A stretch of DNA of 12,226 bases from a bacterium (GTDB lineage Bacteria > Dependentiae > Babeliae > Babeliales > UASB340): the NCBI GenBank assembly GCA_030630075.1, contig DAOVNS010000035.1, positions 1-12,226 of the forward strand, given 5' to 3'. The first letter of the stretch is position 1. The number at the start of each line of letters is the position of its first letter. The position numbers were made by a program, and so were the translations under genes. A model generated the notes under the pieces. That model was not told the DNA's origin, did not search any database, and worked only from the letters and a program-made list of their open reading frames with translations. Below are positions 6,272 to 12,226 of this stretch, one piece after another.

Positions 6272-7306
6272 TTATGCTGCAGCAGCAGGAGAAATTTCTT
6301 TTACAATTTCTTCTTTTTGTTCAGCTTTAACATCACCTTCTTTGAAAAAGTCTTCGTTAATATCAACGGTGAAATCACCTCTGATACCTTGTACTTTTTC
6401 TTCAATAGCATCTCTAAATTTATTATTTTTAAGCATAGATTCTAACTGAGGCTTTACTTCTTCTATTGAAAAATATTGAGGTTCTGTTTTACCAGAAACA
6501 TAAACGACCCAAATATTTCTACCAACAGTTATTTTTTCGACAGCCGGCAAATTGCTTAATGCTAAAGCTTTTTCTTTAATGAGCGCAGGAACTTCAACCA
6601 ATTCAGGAGTTTTTTGATCTTTGGAAATTCTGCCAAAATCTGTAAAATTCTTAGCGTCTGCTTTTTTAGCCAATTCTACAAAATCAGACTTTTTATTTTC
6701 TACTTCGTCATAAAAAGCTGCAGCTTTTTCTTTATCTGTGAATTTTATGCCCGAAAGTAAAACACCGCCTTCTTCTTTAACAAACTTTTCTTTGTTGCTA
6801 TTGAAATAATCTGAAATTTCTTTATCAGAAACTTTAATTCCATCAAAAATCTTGGATTCAAAGCGTTGAACCAAAAGAGAACGTTTTACAAGATTTTTCA
6901 TTTCTTCAAAGCTTTTAATAAATTCAGGATCTTGAGCAACATTATTTTGGTTAGCCCATGCAAGAATTATTTCTTGTTTAATAAGTTCATCAAAGAATTT
7001 ACGCTTAATTTGCATAGGTAAAGACTCGGCAGAAGCGCCTCTAAAATAAGGATTCATTTGTAACATTTGATTAAGATGTTTATCAAAATCAGATTCTCTT
7101 AGTGCAGGTTTTCCATCAATATTTAATAATACAGCGCCTGTAGATACAGAAGGAGTAGAAACTTCGACTTCTTCAACTTCAACAGTTTTAGCTTTTTCTT
7201 CTGATTTACCTTTGAACAAATCAAATAAAGGCTTACATCCAGAAACAGTTGTTAATATTAATATTCCTACGCCTAACTTAACAAAAACCTTAGTATTTCT
7301 CTCCAT
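6272..7306 (-). CDS. Parvulin/SurA-like peptidyl-prolyl isomerase lipoprotein
   Basis: The 344-residue product starts with a hydrophobic signal segment and the lipobox VSGC (21-24), so Cys24 should be lipidated after signal peptidase II cleavage. A charged linker (32-52) precedes a SurA/PrsA-type N-terminal region at about 60-165 (INIDGK-like start LLNIDGKPALRESDF, then helical). A parvulin-like region at about 175-276 follows, with DFVELAKKADAKNFTDFGRISKD, and then a helical C-terminal segment (280-307). The parvulin signature is degenerate: FTDFGRI stands where GGDLGW is usual, so it may act mainly as a holdase. The protein ends in Ala-rich PAAAA. The ATG at 7306 has AAGGA 8 nt upstream. 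It has its own promoter and terminator, so it is probably monocistronic. It is distinct in sequence from the surA-like gene downstream but belongs to the same functional class. Confidence 0.85.
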   Translation of the reverse strand: MERNTKVFVKLGVGILILTTVSGCKPLFDLFKGKSEEKAKTVEVEEVEVSTPSVSTGAVLLNIDGKPALRESDFDKHLNQMLQMNPYFRGASAESLPMQIKRKFFDELIKQEIILAWANQNNVAQDPEFIKSFEEMKNLVKRSLLVQRFESKIFDGIKVSDKEISDYFNSNKEKFVKEEGGVLLSGIKFTDKEKAAAFYDEVENKKSDFVELAKKADAKNFTDFGRISKDQKTPELVEVPALIKEKALALSNLPAVEKITVGRNIWVVYVSGKTEPQYFSIEEVKPQLESMLKNNKFRDAIEEKVQGIRGDFTVDINEDFFKEGDVKAEQKEEIVKEISPAAAA

Positions 7307-7374
7307 AAGAATTTCCTTCGTAAAAATTGGTTAAACATCAACATATCAAATAGACCACACGCCTAAGTGAATCA

Positions 7375-7402
7375 ATCGTAGCACACGACAACATTTTTTC
7401 AA
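7375..7402 (-). promoter_or_regulatory. Extended -10 sigma70-type promoter for the lipoprotein chaperone
   Basis: On the minus strand TTGAAA (7397-7402) and TACGAT (7375-7380) are separated by 16 nt, and TGC immediately precedes the -10 hexamer, giving the extended -10 form. Transcription would start near 7368, with a leader of about 60 nt before the ATG at 7306. Both hexamers are close to consensus. Confidence 0.65.
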
Positions 7403-7451
7403 GTATCAACGTCACGCTAAACGCCAAAAAAGACGATCTAATCGCACTCAT

Positions 7452-7479
7452 TTGTAATATTTGCAATAAAAGTTATAAT
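7452..7479 (+). promoter_or_regulatory. Candidate promoter for the permease pair
   Basis: TTGTAA (7452-7457) and a perfect TATAAT (7474-7479) are 16 nt apart. Two further TATAAT hexamers downstream at 7509 and 7553 lack good -35 partners. In sequence this AT-rich, the -10 hits alone carry little weight. Confidence 0.35.
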
Positions 7480-7620
7480 TCTACAGTCAAGTTCAAGTTT
7501 TTTTAATTTATAATTTCAATCTAATCAATGAAAACAAATTACAAGCGACCAATATAATAAATAACTGAGTAAAGTATCTTTAATTCCTAATTCCAAGTAC
7601 AAAACAGAGGGTTTAGACTT

Positions 7621-8916
7621 ATGCAAGAGAATAAAATATCGCTATTTACTGCAATTCTAATGAATATAAATGTAATGGTTGGCGCTGGAGCTTTTGTAAT
7701 GCCATCATTAATGGCTTCAAAATCTGGTTCACTAAGTTTTTTGGGCTGGACAGGCGTTGGCATCATACTAATTCCCTTGGTTTGGAGTATTGCTCAATTA
7801 ACAAACTACTTTGAAGGTCAAAATAGTTTTTTTAATTATAGCGAAAGAGGAATAAACAAATCTGCAGGATTTATTAGCGGATGGTTATATTCTTTAGGTT
7901 ACGCAAGTATGGCCGCAGTAATAATAATTGCACTAAAAGATATACTCGCAAACCAAATTCAAATACCAATTGTATCTAACAACATGATGCCTTTCAGCGC
8001 TCTGTTTATTGGAATCTTTTGCTACCTAAATTTATTACCAGTTTCTAAAATTGGTAAAGTTCAAAATGTTTCCACAATACTTAAATTAATTCCACTAGTA
8101 TTTGTAATATTAGCAATGGGATTTTACTACAATCCAAACTTAGCAATTCCATTACAAAACATTGGTGATGTAAAATATGTACTTCCTCTTGCTCTTTTTG
8201 GTTTCTGGGGATTTGAATCATCTTCCAACATTAGTCATATGATTAGTGGTGGCAAAAAAAATGCATTCCTTTCAGTAATAATTGGTTTTGTTGCAGCAGT
8301 ATTTATTTACACATTATTTCATTTTGGACTCTTACAAATAATGGGAACCACAAATTTAATAATCTATAAAAGTCCTGCATTTCCAGAATTTTTACTTATT
8401 AAATCTGCAGCGCTTTTAACGATATTAAAAGCTATAATTTCTTCTGCAATAATAACATCATATCTCAGCTGTATATTTGGATTAATATTTTCAATATCAG
8501 CCAATATTGAATCAATGGCTAAAGAAAATCTTTTCCCTTTTTCAGATAAAATTAGAGCAACAAGCAAAAATAATCGTCCAACAATTAGTATCTGGATGCT
8601 TGGAATGATGATATTTATTTTCGTTAACCTTATTCCAAACAAAGAAATGTTAACTGCAACTTGCAATATCGGAACAATTATTGCTTTTGTTTTAACAATA
8701 ATATCTTTACTAAAAATTCAAATACAACAAAAACACTACCTTAAAGCAATTCCAACCTTATTATCATTTGGATCTTGCTACATTATGTTTATCTATAGTT
8801 GGGACATGATCGGAGATACACTTGCAGTTAAAGCAATACGGCTTCTTCCTCTTATTGTTTTCGCCGTTGGGGGTTTTGTAGTATTTAAAATTAATGAAAG
8901 AATAAAAACAAATTAG
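7621..8916 (+). CDS. APC-superfamily amino-acid permease (first of tandem pair)
   Basis: The 431-residue protein is hydrophobic throughout, with about 12 predicted membrane helices, the normal size for APC transporters. TM1 contains the unwound substrate-binding glycine motif (VMVGAGAFVMPS, GAGAF at 21-25), and TM6 contains the matching LFGFWGFESSS (192-202). The cytoplasmic KIGKVQN segment (143-149) also fits the fold. These proteins move amino acids by proton symport or by antiport; the substrate cannot be read from the sequence. The ATG at 7621 follows GAGGG by 9 nt. The next permease begins 10 nt after its stop, and both begin with closely related sequence (KISLFTAILMNINV against KISLLTAILISINV), so they arose by tandem duplication. 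It lacks the PEAGG motif that the second copy keeps between TM2 and TM3, having FEGQNSF there instead. Confidence 0.88.
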   Translation: MQENKISLFTAILMNINVMVGAGAFVMPSLMASKSGSLSFLGWTGVGIILIPLVWSIAQLTNYFEGQNSFFNYSERGINKSAGFISGWLYSLGYASMAAVIIIALKDILANQIQIPIVSNNMMPFSALFIGIFCYLNLLPVSKIGKVQNVSTILKLIPLVFVILAMGFYYNPNLAIPLQNIGDVKYVLPLALFGFWGFESSSNISHMISGGKKNAFLSVIIGFVAAVFIYTLFHFGLLQIMGTTNLIIYKSPAFPEFLLIKSAALLTILKAIISSAIITSYLSCIFGLIFSISANIESMAKENLFPFSDKIRATSKNNRPTISIWMLGMMIFIFVNLIPNKEMLTATCNIGTIIAFVLTIISLLKIQIQQKHYLKAIPTLLSFGSCYIMFIYSWDMIGDTLAVKAIRLLPLIVFAVGGFVVFKINERIKTN

Positions 8917-8926
8917 GTAAAATAAT

Positions 8927-10210
8927 ATGGAACAGAATCAAAAGAAAATATCTCTGCTAACCGCAATACTAATTAGCATAAACGTAATTATTGGTGCTGC
9001 ATTTTTTATTGGCGCCGCAGAAATTGCGCAAAAAAGTGGGCTACTTGGACCAATATCTTGGATTGTTTGGGGCTTAATTATCCTTCCCATCGTTTTAGCT
9101 TTTGCGCAACTTGCAAATCTTTACCCAGAAGCTGGTGGAGTTTATATTTATCCAAAAAAAGCATTAAGTGATTTTTGGGGATTTGTTTCTGGTTGGGGTT
9201 ATTTTATTGCAACGGTTTCTGGCAATTCAATAATAATGCACGAATTTGCAACAAGATTTTCTAATCTTTTTTTTCCTGCATATTTAAAAGCGCAGGATCC
9301 AACAGGTTTAATATTTGATTTTATATTAATCACACTTTTTACATTATTTAATCTTGCAAATATTAACTTTCTAGAAAACATACAAATTGTTTTTACTATT
9401 CTTAAAGCAATTCCATTGTTTTTTGTAATTATTTCTAGTTTCTTTTTATTTAACGTTAACAATGTAACTTCCGCTCCTGTAAATTATTCAGGTTTTTTCG
9501 AAAGCATTCCTCTCGTTCTTTTTGCGTACATGGGATTTGAAGTTTGTTGCACGATTGCACATCAAATAAAAAATGGTGAAAAAAATGCATCCAAGGCAAT
9601 ACTACTTTCCTTTGGATTGATCATGTCCATTTATGCTGTTTTACAATTTTTATTGTTAGCAATACTTGGAACACAAACATCATTTCCGTTCCTTGAAATT
9701 CTTCCAAAGCTTACAAACAACACAACAATAATAACAATCGGAAACATGATAATTGATACTGCAATTATGTCTTCGTTTCTTGCCGGATTTTATGGTTTGT
9801 TTTATGGAAACAACTGGGTTCTTTATGCATTGGCAAAAGAAAAAACACTTCCATTTCAGAAGACCATTACCAAACTTAATTTTTATAAAACACCATGGGT
9901 TTGCGTAGTTGTTCAAGGAATCTTAACATTTGGATTTTTGCTCATAACTCAAGACAGACTTTATTTAATATCTATGAGCAATGTTGCTCTCGTTATTGCA
10001 TATCTTTTAGGATCAATTTCTGTTGTTGCAATCACACTTAAAACAAAAAATATAAAGAACTTAATTATTGGAATACTTGCAATATTAAGCTGTTCATATT
10101 TTATATATATGTGCTTTAAAGAATTAGTCGAATCAGGAATTCAATATTTAATTCCATTTTTAGTAATTTTAGGATTTGGTCTTGTCTTAAATAAAATGGT
10201 TAAGAAATAA
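8927..10210 (+). CDS. APC-superfamily amino-acid permease (second of tandem pair)
   Basis: The 427-residue protein has about 12 predicted membrane helices. TM1 carries VIIGAAFFIG (20-29), where the usual GxG becomes GAAFF, with Phe crowding the site. The loop after TM2 keeps the APC-typical PEAGGVYIY (67-75), and TM6 has FAYMGFEVCC (199-208). PEAGG followed by the segment FWGFVSGWGYF resembles the AdiC/YjeM-type antiporter group of the superfamily, but a substrate cannot be assigned. The AGG ribosome site at 8915-8917 overlaps the TAG stop of the first permease and lies 9 nt before this ATG, so translation is probably coupled. A strong intrinsic terminator follows 29 nt after the stop. The difference in TM1 and loop motifs between the two paralogs suggests different substrates. 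Confidence 0.88.
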   Translation: MEQNQKKISLLTAILISINVIIGAAFFIGAAEIAQKSGLLGPISWIVWGLIILPIVLAFAQLANLYPEAGGVYIYPKKALSDFWGFVSGWGYFIATVSGNSIIMHEFATRFSNLFFPAYLKAQDPTGLIFDFILITLFTLFNLANINFLENIQIVFTILKAIPLFFVIISSFFLFNVNNVTSAPVNYSGFFESIPLVLFAYMGFEVCCTIAHQIKNGEKNASKAILLSFGLIMSIYAVLQFLLLAILGTQTSFPFLEILPKLTNNTTIITIGNMIIDTAIMSSFLAGFYGLFYGNNWVLYALAKEKTLPFQKTITKLNFYKTPWVCVVVQGILTFGFLLITQDRLYLISMSNVALVIAYLLGSISVVAITLKTKNIKNLIIGILAILSCSYFIYMCFKELVESGIQYLIPFLVILGFGLVLNKMVKK

Positions 10211-10239
10211 AAAAAATATAATATAATTTGTGTTAATAA

Positions 10240-10277
10240 AAAAAGCGCCCTGTGTTTATATTCAGGGCGCTTTTTTT
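10240..10277 (+). terminator. Strong intrinsic terminator after the permease pair
   Basis: An 8-bp perfect GC-rich stem, GCGCCCTG (10245-10252) with CAGGGCGC (10263-10270), has a 10-nt loop and is followed by seven T. An A-tract on the left extends the stem and could allow termination on the minus strand too, although the CNNM gene ends about 370 nt away. Confidence 0.93.
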
Positions 10278-10302
10278 ATTTAATTTTATATTTTTTTAGC
10301 TT

Positions 10303-10593
10303 TATCACCTAACGCTTACGCATTAGGCTAAATACTAGGTGTCGCATCCTCACGGAAGCTTAATAGAGCTTTTATTTATCTAAAAATATTCTATCAAACT
10401 TTACATACTTATCCCTCGATACATTTTGCTACGCAAAATACTCGGGATGAGCGTATATATTTTTTTTTACTGATTTTAATATTTTTTTGATTTAGTTATA
10501 GATACAAAAACAATTATCCCATTCACATTTTATCAAGCTTCCGTAAGGATGCGACACCAAGTATTTAGCCCAATGCGTAAGCGTTGGGTGATA
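10303..10593. repeat. 62-bp imperfect inverted repeat (possible MITE-like or RNA-structured element)
   Basis: The arms 10303-10364 and 10532-10593 are reverse complements over 62 nt with five mismatches, around a 167-nt centre. Each arm begins with a small hairpin: CCTAACGC/GCATTAGG with loop TTAC on the left (10308-10327), and CCCAATGC/GCGTTGGG on the right (10569-10588). Two of the five arm differences form a compensatory T-A to C-G pair in this hairpin. No transposase is present and no clear target-site duplication is visible. Confidence 0.85.
10411..10448. repeat. Dyad inside the 62-bp inverted repeat
   Basis: ATTTTGC (10423-10429) pairs with GCAAAAT (10433-10439) across a 3-nt loop. After an unequal internal loop, ATCCC (10411-10415) pairs with GGGAT (10444-10448). 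The two halves look like related copies of one motif, TCG-ATAC and ACTCG flanking the core. It lies off-centre between the arms of the larger repeat. Confidence 0.7.
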
Positions 10594-10643
10594 TAAAAGT
10601 TGGATGTATAGATTAAAAACACCGCGTTTCAAAAATTACTTTT

Positions 10644-11912
10644 TTAATTGTTTTCTCGATCTTCTTCTTCAAAAACTAACACCTGAAACACTCTTCTTGA
10701 TGTTGCTTGTTGAATCTGAAAACAAAAACCTTTATAAAGAACTCGCTCACCCTTTTTAGGCAAATGCTGCAATCGTTCAGTCAAAAAACCAGCAAGTGTT
10801 ACAGAATCTTCAACATCAAAATCGATATCCAAAAGATCTTCAACATCTCCTAATGTTGTTTTTGCATCAATCAGCCAACCGCCACTTTCTAGCGGAACAA
10901 TATTTGTGTGAATATGTTCGTGTTCGTCTCGGATTTCACCAACGATTTCTTCCAAGACATCTTCTAATGTAACAAGACCAACAACGCCTCCATATTCATC
11001 TATCAAAATGGCCATGTGCATTTTTTTATGCAAAAACTCACTTAATAACTGATTGATTTTTTTGCTTTCGGGAACAAATAATATTGATCTGACTAGTTCT
11101 TTTGAAGATTTTTTTTCGTTTTTAGAAAGCATTTCAAAAATATCTTTTTGCAAAATCAAACCAATAATATTATCTTCTTTACCTTCATAAACAGGTAATC
11201 GTGAAAAATGGAACTTAGTAAAAGAATTCATAGCTTCATCAAGACTTGAATTAACATCAAGCGAAATCATATCAGTTTTTGGAACCATTATTTCATCAAC
11301 AGTTGTCTGTCCAAGACTAAAAATATTTTGTAACATTTCTGACTTTTCCGCTTCGATCAAACCTCTTTCGTCACTATAATCGATTAAGAATTCTATTTCT
11401 TTTTCGGAAATATCTTCGTGCTGTTTATCTAAAATGTGACCTTTTCCAAGCTTTGTAAAAAAGAAATTTGCAACGAAAAGTAAAAAACTAACAACAGGAT
11501 AAAAAAGATGAAACAATAAATTTATCAGCCAGAGAAATGCTTTAAAAATTGTTTCATTGTGAGCTTTTGCAACACTTTTTGGAATGATTTCACCAAAAAT
11601 CAAAATTGTTATTGTTGCAACAGGAACACCAATTACAACACCAATATTGCCCAATATGCCTCTCATTAATTGTGCAATTAAAACGGAACACAAAACATGT
11701 GCAAAATTGTTTGCAATCAAAATTGTTACTAAAATTCTCTGAGGATTTTCTTCCCAAGAAGAAAATAATTTGTGGTAACGAGAAAAAGAAACCTTCAGTT
11801 CTTTTACCTTAAATAATCTTAAAGCAGTAAAAGCTGTTTCAAGAAAAGCAAAAAGACCTGCGGCAAATAACGATACTAAAAAAAGTACTAATTCAAAATA
11901 AAACATCGACAT
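10644..11912 (-). CDS. CNNM/CorC-HlyC family membrane protein (DUF21-CBS-CorC)
   Basis: The 422-residue product has the standard three-part architecture. An N-terminal DUF21/CNNM membrane domain spans about 1-190, with helices near 4-25, 58-82, 88-110 and 125-150. It includes the NN pair at 68-69 and [11 protein letters not shown] at 106-116. Two CBS domains follow: [15 protein letters not shown] through FSRLPVYEG...GLILQKD at about 205-262, then 273-330 ending in [24 protein letters not shown] CorC_HlyC domain (about 340-416) closes the protein. Family members are linked to Mg2+/Co2+ efflux or haemolysin annotations; CBS domains usually bind adenine nucleotides. The first ATG (11912) has GAGG 12 nt upstream, a long spacing; the second ATG (11906) is 18 nt away, so the first is preferred. 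It starts 45 nt after the acyl ligase on the same strand. Length and motifs are intact. Confidence 0.93.
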   Translation of the reverse strand: MSMFYFELVLFLVSLFAAGLFAFLETAFTALRLFKVKELKVSFSRYHKLFSSWEENPQRILVTILIANNFAHVLCSVLIAQLMRGILGNIGVVIGVPVATITILIFGEIIPKSVAKAHNETIFKAFLWLINLLFHLFYPVVSFLLFVANFFFTKLGKGHILDKQHEDISEKEIEFLIDYSDERGLIEAEKSEMLQNIFSLGQTTVDEIMVPKTDMISLDVNSSLDEAMNSFTKFHFSRLPVYEGKEDNIIGLILQKDIFEMLSKNEKKSSKELVRSILFVPESKKINQLLSEFLHKKMHMAILIDEYGGVVGLVTLEDVLEEIVGEIRDEHEHIHTNIVPLESGGWLIDAKTTLGDVEDLLDIDFDVEDSVTLAGFLTERLQHLPKKGERVLYKGFCFQIQQATSRRVFQVLVFEEEDRENN

Positions 11913-11944
11913 GAGTTTTTCAAACCTCGAATATGTTGAATATT

Positions 11945-11968
11945 AAATGTCTAGACATCAAATGTCTA
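11945..11968. repeat. 15-bp-spaced direct repeat with palindrome at the ligase stop codon
   Basis: AAATGTCTA occurs at 11945-11953 and again at 11960-11968, exactly 15 bp apart. The perfect 12-bp palindrome ATGTCTAGACAT (11947-11958) lies in the first copy and reaches the ligase TGA stop at 11958-11960. It looks like a partial duplication of the gene end. Confidence 0.6.
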
Positions 11969-12226
11969 AAAGTTGTTTTTTATCAACTTTTCCCGTTGCA
12001 TTCATTGGTAAATCATCAAGACAAATAAACTTTTTAGGAATTTTGTATTGAGCTAAATTGCTCGAACATAATTCTCTCAAGCTTTTTTCCATTTCTTTGT
12101 CATTGGACTTAACAGCTAAATATGCAATTGGAATCTGACCGGCCAAAGGTTCTTCTCTTCCAATCACAGCAGCTTTTATAACAGCGGGATGAGACATTAA
12201 AATATTTTCAACTTCTTGAGGATAAA
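11958..12226 (-). CDS. AMP-forming acyl-CoA synthetase/ligase, C-terminal fragment cut by window edge
   Basis: Only the last 89 or so residues are in the window; the gene continues to the right. The visible part is the mobile C-terminal subdomain of the ANL adenylate-forming superfamily. It shows YPQEVENILMSHPAV, the usual hinge-following segment, then IKAAVIGREEPLAGQIPIAYL. YKIPKKFICLDDLPMNATGKVDKKQLL follows, with the conserved catalytic Lys in the TGKVDK motif. These enzymes adenylate a carboxylic acid, often a fatty acid, and transfer it to CoA or a carrier. The substrate cannot be judged without the N-terminal domain. It is upstream of the CNNM gene by 45 nt, on the same strand, and may share its transcript. 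The stop codon lies in a short duplicated palindrome. Confidence 0.88.
   Translation of the reverse strand, partial: YPQEVENILMSHPAVIKAAVIGREEPLAGQIPIAYLAVKSNDKEMEKSLRELCSSNLAQYKIPKKFICLDDLPMNATGKVDKKQLLDI

Larger units (their letters stand above)
7307..7620. other. Divergent intergenic region between chaperone and permease genes
   Basis: This 314-nt gap separates genes transcribed in opposite directions. It holds a well-formed minus-strand promoter (7375-7402) and, for the plus strand, three TATAAT hexamers at 7474, 7509 and 7553, of which only the first has a tolerable -35. The permease ribosome site (GAGGG, 9 nt before the ATG) lies at its right end. I see no ORF, strong hairpin or RNA gene in it. 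Confidence 0.7.
10211..10643. other. Gene-free convergent intergenic region with nested repeats
   Basis: The 433 nt between the permease stop and the CNNM stop contain the terminator at 10240-10277, the 62-bp imperfect inverted repeat with arms at 10303-10364 and 10532-10593, and a dyad at 10411-10448 inside it. I see no convincing ORF. No separate terminator for the CNNM gene is evident, so the inverted repeat or the bidirectional-looking terminator may end that transcript. Confidence 0.75.

Noticed and set aside
7509..7558. TATAAT hexamers at 7509-7514 and 7553-7558 as permease promoters
   Set aside because: Perfect hexamers are expected by chance in such AT-rich DNA and neither has a convincing -35 at 16-18 nt.
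8364..8666. Minus-strand 100-codon frame inside the first permease
   Set aside because: It is the complement of conserved permease sequence, with no ribosome site or recognisable domain.
10303..10593. Insertion sequence
   Set aside because: The 291 bp contain no transposase frame and no clear target-site duplication; at most it is a non-autonomous element.

Overview
This is an AT-rich window (about 30% GC by eye) from a bacterium with a Gram-negative style envelope. It encodes two SurA/parvulin-type periplasmic folding factors, one of them a lipoprotein, and enzymes that make UDP-N-acetylmannosaminuronate for a surface polysaccharide. Strong A/T bias, two tandem amino-acid permeases, many small palindromic repeats and a lineage-specific hypothetical protein fit a host-associated bacterium with a reduced genome. 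Candidatus Dependentiae (TM6/Babeliae) is my best guess, but this is inference and no marker gene is present to settle it. TGA ends several genes cleanly, so the standard bacterial code applies.

Layout. Positions 1-6004 hold a tight minus-strand block, read right to left: a SurA-like chaperone, a membrane-anchored hypothetical protein, wecB (UDP-GlcNAc 2-epimerase), wecC (UDP-ManNAc dehydrogenase) and a bi-domain oxidoreductase that runs off the left edge. Gaps are 11-96 nt, so this looks like one operon. Positions 6005-6271 hold a 28-bp perfect inverted repeat, a probable promoter for the block and the terminator of the next gene. Positions 6272-7306 hold a minus-strand lipoprotein of the parvulin/SurA class with a good extended -10 promoter at 7375-7402. 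Positions 7307-7620 are a divergent intergenic region. Positions 7621-10210 hold two plus-strand APC-superfamily permeases, apparently translationally coupled and ended by a strong intrinsic terminator. Positions 10211-10643 are a gene-free, repeat-rich convergent region with a 62-bp imperfect inverted repeat. Positions 10644-12226 hold a minus-strand CNNM/CorC-type membrane protein and, upstream of it, the C-terminal end of an AMP-forming acyl ligase cut by the right edge.

How the genes work together. WecB and WecC convert UDP-GlcNAc to UDP-ManNAc and then to UDP-ManNAcA, a precursor for a surface glycan. The bi-domain oxidoreductase is of a type common in polysaccharide loci. The folding factors would serve outer-membrane or secreted proteins, and the permeases would import or exchange amino acids.

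The most unusual content is repetitive. A 27-nt palindromic unit occurs three times, and one copy supplies the stop codon of wecB. A 15-bp unit is tandemly repeated in frame inside two unrelated genes (wecB and the surA-like gene), with further 15-bp repeats elsewhere in the surA-like gene and at the ligase stop codon. The arms of the 62-bp inverted repeat differ by a compensatory base-pair change that preserves a small hairpin. I saw no CRISPR array, tRNA, rRNA, transposase or defence system.
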